From NCBI GenBank assembly GCA_023429365.1, contig JAEYVW010000194.1, positions 1 through 7,474 of the forward strand: DNA of 7,474 nt, in the 5' to 3' direction. This DNA is from Bacteroidota bacterium. Its GTDB lineage: Bacteria > Bacteroidota > Bacteroidia > Chitinophagales > Chitinophagaceae. The first letter of the stretch is position 1. Every line of letters begins with the position of its first letter. Positions 1-6,266 of the stretch are shown here, in pieces. The translations under genes were made by a program, and so were the position numbers. The notes below the pieces were generated by a model. That model saw only the letters and a program-made list of their open reading frames with translations, was not told where the DNA came from and ran no database searches.

Positions 1-2
1 GT

Positions 3-1025
3 GCCATCCTGCGAATCTCTCCGGATGGAAAAACGGTTGAACGAGTCGCCACGGGTATCCGGTCAGTTTTTGGAATGGCATTTAACGAACACGGCGATCT
101 TTTCTTCACCGACAATGAAGGAGGCGGGAATGCAAAAGAAGAGCTGAACTGGTTTAACAAAAATGGTTTTTATGGTCACAATCCAAAGAAATACCCAGAA
201 GCAGACAGTTCGATAGCACCAGCGCATGTTTTACAAACGGAATTGGCGCCGGCAAAGATCGAATTCAACCGTCACAACAATGATTTCGGAGGAACTGCCG
301 GAGATCTCTTTATTGCATTCTACGGTCCCGGTGAACGTTGGGACCGCGGCGCAGTTGCAAGAATAACCATTAAAAAGCCACCAGTCGGAAGCTATCAATA
401 TATGGAAACCCCGATAGCAGATATTCCAAAACTTTCGGGACTTGCATTTTCAGGTAATGGCGATCTTTACCTGGCACATCATGGGAAATCGGATTATTGG
501 TATAATCCTACGGAAGAAAGAAGCGGAGGTTTTTATAAACTCATCTATGATGCAGGTATTAAAAATTATGCAACGAGAAAAACAGATCCCGGCGCCGACA
601 ATTTATCGGTTAGTTCGGTAGAAGAAGGAAAGCTGCTGTTTGCGCAACGAGCCTGTTCGGCCTGTCATACTACAAAGGAAAGTGAAGCGGAACTATTGGG
701 TCCTGGTCTGGCTGGCATTGGCAAGCGGTTGAGCCGGGATGAATTGCTGGAAGAAATCGAATTTCCTTCCCGGATCATTAAACCCAGTTTGGGCGCCATG
801 CGTATCACTAAAAAGAATGGGCAGATACTGTTGGGTAGGGTGGTGAATGCCGGTCAAAAAGAAATCTCCCTGATGCTAATTGGCAACCAGGTGGTAACCA
901 TCCCGCGAAATGAAATCCTCAAATCTGAAGATGAAAAAAAATCCCTGATGTATGAAAATCTGTTGAGCAATCTTTCAAAAGAACAAGTTAATAGCCTGTT
1001 GGATTATATGCTAAGTCTGCAATAA
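3..1025 (+). CDS. PQQ-dependent sugar dehydrogenase-like beta-propeller with C-terminal heme-binding domain (5' partial)
   Basis: The reading frame is already open at the left edge, so the start codon and signal peptide lie outside; 340 residues are visible. Residues about 1-205 resemble the end of a glucose/sorbosone dehydrogenase-type beta-propeller, with typical blade phrases such as GMAFNEHGDLFFTDNEGGG, GDLFIAFYGPGERW and GLAFSGNGDLYLAHHG. A class I cytochrome c-like domain follows. Its heme motif CSACH covers residues 218-222 (bases 654-668), then GPGLAGIGKRLSRDELLEEI, and a late SLM whose Met316 is the probable distal heme ligand. This arrangement matches the 'putative heme-binding domain' of the Planctomycete/Verrucomicrobium type. 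The likely role is periplasmic or outer-membrane-facing oxidation of a sugar or alcohol, with electrons passed to the fused heme; the substrate cannot be told. SLM is followed by Tyr rather than the Pro I would expect. The stop (TAA, 1023-1025) lies 2 bp from that of the opposing gene. The fold assignment is firm, the enzymatic function less so. Confidence 0.85.
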   Translation, partial: AILRISPDGKTVERVATGIRSVFGMAFNEHGDLFFTDNEGGGNAKEELNWFNKNGFYGHNPKKYPEADSSIAPAHVLQTELAPAKIEFNRHNNDFGGTAGDLFIAFYGPGERWDRGAVARITIKKPPVGSYQYMETPIADIPKLSGLAFSGNGDLYLAHHGKSDYWYNPTEERSGGFYKLIYDAGIKNYATRKTDPGADNLSVSSVEEGKLLFAQRACSACHTTKESEAELLGPGLAGIGKRLSRDELLEEIEFPSRIIKPSLGAMRITKKNGQILLGRVVNAGQKEISLMLIGNQVVTIPRNEILKSEDEKKSLMYENLLSNLSKEQVNSLLDYMLSLQ

Positions 1026-1027
1026 AA

Positions 1028-1582
1028 CTAAAAATCAAAACCAGCCAGTTTTTCGGGGTAATCCAGTTTTATACTTTTTCTCTGGCCTCCAATTGTGATA
1101 TGCATTAAGTTGATCTGGTCAGTAAACACGTCATGAAGGATGGTATTAATCAGCTCCAGCTTTTTGGGGGCAGGCATGTTTTCCACCTGCAGGTAACTAT
1201 AAATAGCATCATTATCCCGTTCATAACCCAGGTAAGATAGTGATAACGGTTTTCCATCGGCCTTTAAAACCAGGTGCCGGCGCATAAAATCACTCACCAG
1301 GGTTTCCATGGCCGCACGGTCGGGAGGATTGACAAGATCAATTTTTCTTTTATAATGTTTCGCCAATACGCTTTCGAAATCATCGGTAAAGATCCGGCAA
1401 CTGATTTCCAAAACATTTTCACCAGCGTTGTGGTTGATTTCCGTCACACTCACATGCAGCGGATGAATCAGCGTACGATCAGGCTCTTTATCCATTCGCC
1501 TTGTTTCATTAAATCCGTATAACATATATAAACCTGCCGGTACCAGGCAGATAAAGAGCCATTTATTGAACCATGTTACCAT
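1028..1582 (-). CDS. DUF6702 family protein, membrane-anchored, extracytoplasmic
   Basis: The protein has 184 residues. I chose the ATG at 1582-1580 because it begins directly before the hydrophobic segment (residues about 6-24) and because earlier codons in this frame run into the divergent HupE gene. After the membrane segment comes a polar linker (residues 25-38) and then the family hallmark HPLHVSVTEI (residues 40-49), followed by a small domain predicted to be beta-rich with EISCRIFTDDFESVL and a C-terminal HITIGGQRKSIKLDYPEK. It probably sits outside the cytoplasmic membrane. No lipobox is visible around Cys12. The function is unknown. The pairing with the HupE/UreJ gene, back to back across 108 bp, suggests the two act together; long HupE-type proteins elsewhere carry an extracytoplasmic N-terminal domain before the membrane part (recalled, not verified). 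The leader lacks a clear Shine-Dalgarno sequence. The 3' end abuts the convergent dehydrogenase gene. The family call is fairly sure; the role is inference. Confidence 0.8.
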   Translation of the reverse strand: MVTWFNKWLFICLVPAGLYMLYGFNETRRMDKEPDRTLIHPLHVSVTEINHNAGENVLEISCRIFTDDFESVLAKHYKRKIDLVNPPDRAAMETLVSDFMRRHLVLKADGKPLSLSYLGYERDNDAIYSYLQVENMPAPKKLELINTILHDVFTDQINLMHITIGGQRKSIKLDYPEKLAGFDF

Positions 1583-1690
1583 TGAAAGAATTTTTTTTCC
1601 AGATACAAAACTGTGGCTTACTTTGAAGCTTTGCAAATACCTGACGATAAAAATACAGGAACGGTTGAAGATCGGCCTTATTAAAAAATA

Positions 1691-2272
1691 ATGGGAGATT
1701 TCGGATTCTATTTCGGGCTTGGCTGGGAGCATATTATCAGCGCGGATGCTTTGGATCACCAGCTTTTTATTGCTGCTATTGCCGCCATCTACCTGCTCAG
1801 CGACTGGAAGCAGGTGTTGATCCTTGTCACAGCGTTCACCATCGGACATTCGCTCACACTGGCGCTAAGCGTCATGGATATCGTTCGCTTCCCAACTAAG
1901 TGGGTTGAGTTCCTGATACCTGTTACGATCGTGATCACAGCGTTTGCAAACCTGTTCCAGAAAAAATTTACACCGCGATCGATACGGATCAATTACTTCC
2001 TGGCACTTTTTTTTGGACTGATACATGGGATGGGGTTTGCCAACACACTTAGGGTCATGCTGGCCCGCGATCAAAACCTGGGATGGAGCCTATTTGGCTT
2101 CAACGTAGGACTTGAAGTGGGGCAAATAGTAGTGGTATTTATTCTTTTATTGATTGCGCAGGTGGTAGTGAATCTCTTCAGAGTGCAAAGAAGGGATTGG
2201 GTATTGTTTCTATCATCGGGTGTGTTTGCACTGGCGTTGAAGATCGCGTTGGAACGAATACCGGTGTCCTGA
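1691..2272 (+). CDS. HupE/UreJ family membrane protein (short form)
   Basis: The protein has 193 residues and about six transmembrane helices (roughly residues 25-36, 42-61, 71-89, 101-121, 139-163 and 170-187). Family signatures are clear: GWEHI (11-15) with DALDHQLF (19-26), FTIGHSLTLAL (49-59), VEFLIPVTIVI (72-82), FFGLIHGMGFA (107-117) and FNVGLEVGQI (137-146). Conserved polar residues inside the membrane (His14, Asp22, His23, His53, His112, Glu142) would suit binding of a metal ion. HupE and UreJ of hydrogenase and urease operons are linked to nickel uptake, but no hydrogenase, urease or nickel gene is present here, so the substrate is open. The start ATG at 1691 follows an A-rich leader. 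It lacks the N-terminal extracytoplasmic domain of long-form relatives; the divergent DUF6702 gene could supply that part. The M1 peptidase gene follows after 59 bp on the same strand, which suggests cotranscription. The family call is confident. Confidence 0.88.
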   Translation: MGDFGFYFGLGWEHIISADALDHQLFIAAIAAIYLLSDWKQVLILVTAFTIGHSLTLALSVMDIVRFPTKWVEFLIPVTIVITAFANLFQKKFTPRSIRINYFLALFFGLIHGMGFANTLRVMLARDQNLGWSLFGFNVGLEVGQIVVVFILLLIAQVVVNLFRVQRRDWVLFLSSGVFALALKIALERIPVS

Positions 2273-2331
2273 TAAATTACATTCAAATCAAAATTGGTAT
2301 CAAGATACGCTGTTTGAAAAACACAAAAATT

Positions 2332-4716
2332 ATGAAAAGGCTAATTTCCAGTTTGGTATTATCTGCTGCGTTGTTCACAACCATATCCGCACAGAATATC
2401 CAAAACAATCCCGGTAGCAACCATGGCAACAGTTTCGAACAATTGGGCACCATTATGCCTACCCCGAATGAATATCGCACAGCAAGTGGCGCACCGGGTC
2501 CAAAATACTGGCAGCAACGGGCCGACTATGATATTAAATGCGAGCTGGATGAAAAAAACCTGACGCTTAAGGGAAGTGAAACCGTGACCTACTTCAACAA
2601 CTCGCCCAACACACTGACCTATCTCTGGCTCCAACTCGACGAAAACCAGCACAGCAATGTCAATAATGCCAATTACCAGAACAGTAACCGGATGAACACA
2701 ATGGTGAGCCCGCGGCAACTGGAATCGCTGGAACCAGTGAAAGAAGACAATGGTTATGGTTTTAATATTAAAAAGCTGACAGATGCCAACGGCAAAGCGC
2801 TGAAATATACCATCAACAAAACGATGATGCGGGTAGAGCTCCCCGTCGCATTAAAAGCCGGGCAGCGTTTTGTGTTCAAACTAGACTGGGACTACAATAT
2901 TGCCGACCGCATGACCCGTGGCGGTCGTGGTGGCTACGAATATTTCCCGGAAGACGGTAACTACCTTTTTACGATGGCCCAATGGTATCCGCGTCTTTGT
3001 GTATATAGTGATTTTCAGGGATGGCAAAACCATCAGTTTACCGGCCGCGGTGAATTTGCACTGACCTTTGGAAATTTTAAAGTGCAAATGACCGTGCCCG
3101 CCGACCATGTGGTAGGTTCTACAGGAGAATGCCTCAACTATGCAACTAATCTCACGCCCACCCAGCTGAGTCGCTGGAAAAAAGCACAGACAACTAAAGA
3201 GCCCATCGAAATCGTTACACTGGCAGAAGCAAAGCAGGCGGAGAAGAATAAGAGCACCAAAACAAAAACATGGATCTATAAAGCAGACAATGTTCGGGAT
3301 TTTGCCTGGACCAGCAGCCGCAAATTTGTCTGGGACGCCATGCCGGTAACAGTAGAAGGCAAGAAGATCATGTGCATGAGTTTTTATGGCAAAGAAGCTT
3401 ATGGACTTTATCGTCCTTTCTCCACCAAAGTTGTAGCCCATACGATCAAAAGCTATTCAGACTTTACTATTCCCTACCCCTACCCGGTTGCGCAAAGCGT
3501 GGAAGCGGCCAATGGTATGGAATACCCAATGATATGTTTCAACTATGGTCGTACGGAGAAAGATGGCAGCTACAGTGAAACCACCAAATACGGTATGATC
3601 GGCGTAATTATCCATGAAGTGGGACATAATTTCTTCCCCATGATCATCAACAGCGATGAGCGCCAATGGAGCTGGATGGATGAAGGCCTTAATTCCTTTG
3701 TAGAATACCTCACCGAGGAATTATGGGATAATAAATTCCCTGTCAGAGGTAAGGGTCCGGCCTATGCTATCGTCGACTATATGAAATTGTCGAAGGACCA
3801 GTTGGAGCCTATCATGAGCAACTCTGAAAATATCATTGGCTTTGGTCCTAATGCCTATACAAAACCCGCGACTGGTTTGAATATGCTGCGCGAGACCATC
3901 ATGGGCCGCGAATTGTTTGACTATGCTTTTAAAGAATACGCGAGAAGATGGGCTTTCAAGCATCCTGAGCCCGCCGATTTCTTCCGTACCATGGAAGATG
4001 CCAGCGGTGAAGATCTTGACTGGTTCTGGAGAGGATGGTTTTATGGTACCGATCCCTGCGATATTTCTCTTGATTCCGTACGATATGCCAAACCTGACCT
4101 GGCTGCCACGGTACCCGATTCCAGGGAAAGAACTTTTACCAGGAAACTAGATAAAGCCATGAGTTCACCTCATGAAGATGATATTTCTAAGATACGTAAC
4201 CGGGAAAGCGGAATTTTATTTGAGACCGACCGTGATACCACCCTTCGGGATTTTTACTGGAAATATGCCCGCGGAATCGAGCCTTATGATTCGAGCAGTT
4301 ATGAAGTCAACGTCCCCGCATCACGTTGGGAAACCCTGACCGAAGAAGAGAAAGCAAAATATGCCAACAGTCATATGTATGAACTTAGTTTCAGCAATGT
4401 GGGTGGCCTGGTGATGCCGCTGATCATCGAATGGACATTTAAAGATGGTACAAAAGAGATCGATCGCATACCAGCGCAGGTTTGGCGGCTTAATGAAAAG
4501 AAAGTGGTAAAAACATTTGTAAAAAATAAAGAAGTTGCATCTATCCAGCTTGACCCACTGAGGGAAACAGCGGATATCAATACCGCCAACAACAGCTGGA
4601 ACAAACCGGCCGAACCTTCACGCTTTACCATCTTTAAACAAAAAACCGGCGCCGCCCGTGGGCAAAGCCAGGGAATTAACCCTATGCAGAAAGCTGCTGA
4701 GAAGAAAGGGTTTTAA
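2332..4716 (+). CDS. Secreted M1 family zinc metallopeptidase
   Basis: The protein has 794 residues. The ATG at 2332 is chosen because it opens a clean signal peptide (K-R, hydrophobic core, ending ...TISAQ at about residue 21); earlier in-frame codons overlap the HupE gene and read as non-coding. The N-terminal beta-domain contains an M1-type block with MAQWYPRLCVYSDFQGWQ and GRGEFALTFGNFKV. Catalytic features are complete: GMEYP exopeptidase-type motif (residues 395-399), HEVGH (428-432) with Glu429 as general base, exactly 18 residues to Glu451 (WMDEG) as third zinc ligand, and Tyr509 in AYTKPA as the probable proton donor. After the catalytic helical part, a further beta-domain (about 685-766, FSNVGGLVMPLIIEW) resembles the C-terminal sheet seen in many Bacteroidota members. 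No obvious type IX secretion C-terminal domain is present, so it is probably periplasmic or surface-associated by other means. It should cleave N-terminal residues from peptides; the specificity is unknown. A GMEYP in place of GAMEN is a common variant of this subgroup. Confidence 0.92.
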   Translation: MKRLISSLVLSAALFTTISAQNIQNNPGSNHGNSFEQLGTIMPTPNEYRTASGAPGPKYWQQRADYDIKCELDEKNLTLKGSETVTYFNNSPNTLTYLWLQLDENQHSNVNNANYQNSNRMNTMVSPRQLESLEPVKEDNGYGFNIKKLTDANGKALKYTINKTMMRVELPVALKAGQRFVFKLDWDYNIADRMTRGGRGGYEYFPEDGNYLFTMAQWYPRLCVYSDFQGWQNHQFTGRGEFALTFGNFKVQMTVPADHVVGSTGECLNYATNLTPTQLSRWKKAQTTKEPIEIVTLAEAKQAEKNKSTKTKTWIYKADNVRDFAWTSSRKFVWDAMPVTVEGKKIMCMSFYGKEAYGLYRPFSTKVVAHTIKSYSDFTIPYPYPVAQSVEAANGMEYPMICFNYGRTEKDGSYSETTKYGMIGVIIHEVGHNFFPMIINSDERQWSWMDEGLNSFVEYLTEELWDNKFPVRGKGPAYAIVDYMKLSKDQLEPIMSNSENIIGFGPNAYTKPATGLNMLRETIMGRELFDYAFKEYARRWAFKHPEPADFFRTMEDASGEDLDWFWRGWFYGTDPCDISLDSVRYAKPDLAATVPDSRERTFTRKLDKAMSSPHEDDISKIRNRESGILFETDRDTTLRDFYWKYARGIEPYDSSSYEVNVPASRWETLTEEEKAKYANSHMYELSFSNVGGLVMPLIIEWTFKDGTKEIDRIPAQVWRLNEKKVVKTFVKNKEVASIQLDPLRETADINTANNSWNKPAEPSRFTIFKQKTGAARGQSQGINPMQKAAEKKGF

Positions 4717-4752
4717 TTCCGACAGGAGTTGTAGAGAAATTGAAAGGAATTT

Positions 4753-4819
4753 ATTATCGCTACTTTATTGCTATCTCTAATGTAACATGATTAGAGGTTG
4801 TTTATGAAGTAGCGATAAT
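4753..4819. repeat. Long nested inverted repeat (hairpin), possible bidirectional terminator
   Basis: Arms 4753-4765 and 4807-4819 are perfect 13-bp complements (ATTATCGCTACTT against AAGTAGCGATAAT), and pairing extends to 4768/4804 with one G-U pair. Inside lies a second stem, 4773-4781 with 4790-4798 (core CTCTAAT/ATTAGAG), around an 8-nt loop. The whole 67 bases can fold into one long hairpin between the convergent M1 peptidase and phosphopantetheinyl transferase genes. Neither side shows a clear T-run and the stems are AT-rich, so this is not a canonical intrinsic terminator. It could stop transcription from both sides, stabilise 3' ends, or be a small non-autonomous palindromic element. 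The inverted repeat is certain; the function is not. Confidence 0.75.
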
Positions 4820-4849
4820 TCTTTAATATACTTCAGTGGATAGGTTCAA

Positions 4850-5467
4850 TTATCCTTCAAACTTTCGTTCTAACCAAACCAGGGTCAGCCCGGGAAACTG
4901 CCGGTATTCTGCTACAAGTTGCTGTTGTGTTTTTTTAAAGTAAAAACCCACCTGTTGCCGGGCATCGTCTTTTTTTTCTAACTGAATATCATCCCTGAAG
5001 TCAACACCACCCAACCCGTACCATTTAAAGGCCGCTTCCTTGACTGACCAGGCCAGCGTGAGGCCTTCAATACCCGGCAGCGGGAAATGTTCGATTTCCT
5101 GCTGGCTAAGAAACCTGTCACGGATATTGTTGATCTTCTCCACTGGTATTTCGACATCAATACCTACCCTGCTATCGCGACTTACAATGGCTGCGGCAAA
5201 ATCACCACAATGAGAAATTGAAAACTGGTACTGCGCATCGGGCAAAAAAGGTTTACGGGTGTCGGCGATGCGGACCAGGTCAAAAGGAAAATCCGCAAAC
5301 AGGAACTGGAGTAAAAAACGGCCGGCGAGGTGCTGTAACCTTTTATGCGGGTGTGTTACATCACGATGCTGCGGCACATTATGGCGGAAGAATTCTTCTG
5401 TTTCTTCAATCTTCCACACGCCCAGGCGGGTGTTATCGTTGATTTGATGTTGAAAAAAAACCGGCAT
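4850..5467 (-). CDS. 4'-phosphopantetheinyl transferase, Sfp/AcpT superfamily
   Basis: The protein has 205 residues and transfers the phosphopantetheine arm of coenzyme A to a serine of acyl or peptidyl carrier proteins in the cytoplasm. The start ATG at 5467-5465 (MPVFFQHQ) fits the usual beginning of Bacteroidota members; the open frame runs further upstream but would overlap the divergent dcd start. Key motifs are HKRLQHLAGRFLL (41-53), RKPFL (71-75), FSISHCGDF (82-90, the histidine region that contacts CoA), VGIDVE (101-106, Mg ligands Asp104 and Glu106) and WSVKEAAFK (140-148, Glu144 and Lys148). The order and spacing match the Sfp-type superfamily at a length slightly shorter than Sfp itself. 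No carrier protein, fatty-acid, polyketide or non-ribosomal peptide gene lies nearby, so whether it serves primary or secondary metabolism cannot be read from context. It lies divergent from dcd and convergent with the M1 gene. No Shine-Dalgarno sequence is visible. Confidence 0.92.
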   Translation of the reverse strand: MPVFFQHQINDNTRLGVWKIEETEEFFRHNVPQHRDVTHPHKRLQHLAGRFLLQFLFADFPFDLVRIADTRKPFLPDAQYQFSISHCGDFAAAIVSRDSRVGIDVEIPVEKINNIRDRFLSQQEIEHFPLPGIEGLTLAWSVKEAAFKWYGLGGVDFRDDIQLEKKDDARQQVGFYFKKTQQQLVAEYRQFPGLTLVWLERKFEG

Positions 5468-5475
5468 ATAAACAC

Positions 5476-5503
5476 AAGTACGAGATACGAAGTACGATAT
5501 TTG
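5476..5503. repeat. TACGA heptad-spaced short tandem repeat in divergent spacer
   Basis: TACGA occurs three times with exactly 7-nt spacing, at 5479-5483, 5486-5490 and 5493-5497. Equivalently, AAGTACGA recurs 14 nt apart (5476-5483 and 5490-5497). It begins 9 bp upstream of the phosphopantetheinyl transferase start codon, in the 106-bp spacer shared with dcd. It may be a remnant of a heptamer microsatellite or a binding-site array; nothing in the sequence decides between these. Confidence 0.55.
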
Positions 5504-5564
5504 GCTGCATTCAAAAAAAGAAGAAATATCCCAGGTGTAAATGCACCGGGGAAATTTAAAAAAC

Positions 5565-5569
5565 AGGAG
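5565..5569 (+). promoter_or_regulatory. Shine-Dalgarno sequence of dcd
   Basis: AGGAG lies 4 bases before the dcd ATG. It is the only clear Shine-Dalgarno sequence in this window, whose other genes have A-rich leaders, and it fixes the dcd start at 5574 rather than at the in-frame ATG at 5541. Confidence 0.6.
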
Positions 5570-5573
5570 CGAC

Positions 5574-6110
5574 ATGATCTTATCGGATACAAGGATTCTG
5601 GAAGAAATTGAGAAAAAGACGATCGTACTTCAACCCTACAGCCGCGAATGTCTGGGCAGCAATTCCTATGATGTACACCTGGGTAAATGGCTGGCAACTT
5701 ACCGCGAACATATCCTGGATGCTAAAAAACACAACGAAATAGAATATTTCGAAATTCCGGAAGAGGGTTTTGTCCTCTACCCGCATATCTTCTACCTGGG
5801 TGTTACCCTCGAGTACACAGAAACCCATGCCCATGTTCCCTTCCTGGAAGGAAAGTCATCTACCGGCAGACTTGGTATCGATATCCACGCTACGGCTGGT
5901 AAAGGCGATGTTGGCTTCTGCGGTCACTGGACACTTGAAATTTCAGTCAAACAGCCCGTTAAAGTATACAAAGGCATGCCCGTAGGCCAGCTGATCTATT
6001 TCCCCGTTGACGGTGAAATTGAAGTGAAGTACAACCAAAAGAAAAACGCTAAATACAGCGGCCAGCCGGATAAACCCATCGAGAGTATGATGTGGAAGAA
6101 CAAGTTCTAA
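5574..6110 (+). CDS. dcd: dCTP deaminase
   Basis: The protein has 178 residues, a normal length for the family, and belongs to the trimeric dCTP deaminase/dUTPase fold. It converts dCTP to dUTP plus ammonia in the cytoplasm, supplying dUTP for dTMP synthesis. Motifs seen: MILSDTRI at the N-terminus, QPYSRECLGSNSYDVHLG (20-37), the nucleotide and triphosphate-binding EGKSSTGRLGIDIHATAG (92-109), GDVGFCGHWTLEI (111-123) whose Glu122 corresponds to the catalytic glutamate of E. coli Dcd, and MPVGQLIYF. The C-terminus ends with a lysine-rich stretch and SGQPDKPIESMMWKNKF, which in this family closes over the active site. Whether it also hydrolyses dUTP, as some homologues do, cannot be read from motifs alone. 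The start at 5574 is preceded by AGGAG. The TAA stop (6108-6110) abuts the palindromic repeat, which may begin within it. Confidence 0.93.
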   Translation: MILSDTRILEEIEKKTIVLQPYSRECLGSNSYDVHLGKWLATYREHILDAKKHNEIEYFEIPEEGFVLYPHIFYLGVTLEYTETHAHVPFLEGKSSTGRLGIDIHATAGKGDVGFCGHWTLEISVKQPVKVYKGMPVGQLIYFPVDGEIEVKYNQKKNAKYSGQPDKPIESMMWKNKF

Positions 6111-6266
6111 TTTGAAAATTTGAAAATGAGAATGTGTGAAAGGCGGAAATGTGAGAATAAGGGAACCCAACAATTTTCAAATTAGCACATCTTCAAATTT
6201 TCAAATTTCCACCATTTCCACATTCTCACATTCTCACATTTCCACATTTTCACATTTTCAAATTTG
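6109..6266. repeat. Octamer-periodic imperfect palindromic repeat between convergent genes
   Basis: The right half is a run of 8-nt units of the form (A/C)(A/C)ATTTTC: AAATTTTC at 6195, AAATTTCC at 6203, then ACATTCTC at 6220 and 6228, ACATTTCC at 6236, and ACATTTTC at 6244 and 6252. The left half carries the complementary units (GAAAATTT at 6114, GAAAATGA at 6122, GAAATGTG at 6146). The halves pair: 6109-6128 with 6245-6264 at 19 of 20 positions, and 6145-6158 with 6230-6243 at 14 of 14, leaving a bulge of about two units on the left. The element fills the whole gap between dcd and the DUF3810 gene and supplies the latter's stop codon. It can act as a hairpin and possible transcription end for both genes. 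Confidence 0.8.

Noticed and set aside
1023..1070. Terminator between the dehydrogenase and DUF6702 genes
   Set aside because: The stop codons are 2 bp apart and no stable hairpin with a T-run is seen there.
1618..1625. TTACTTTG as a promoter -7 box for HupE
   Set aside because: It does not match TAnnTTTG at the second base, and no -33 box is visible.
1583..1849. Upstream extension of the DUF6702 gene on the minus strand
   Set aside because: It would run antisense through the start of HupE, has no family similarity, and would put the membrane segment in the middle of the protein.
2197..2331. N-terminal extension of the M1 peptidase overlapping the HupE gene
   Set aside because: The ATG at 2332 starts a clean signal peptide; the upstream stretch is an out-of-frame reading of the HupE C-terminus and the spacer.
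2881..3441. 186-codon open frame antisense to the M1 peptidase gene
   Set aside because: No recognisable domain; its composition is that of a reverse-strand shadow of a well-supported gene.
4580..4716. Type IX secretion sorting domain at the C-terminus of the M1 peptidase
   Set aside because: The tail is polar and basic and lacks the beta-sandwich and the terminal pattern of such domains.
5468..5575. Longer phosphopantetheinyl transferase start reaching the dcd ATG
   Set aside because: The added residues read as non-coding spacer including the TACGA repeat; family members start near MPVFF.
6195..6266. CRISPR-like array
   Set aside because: Units are 8 nt, contiguous, with no spacers, and no cas genes are nearby.
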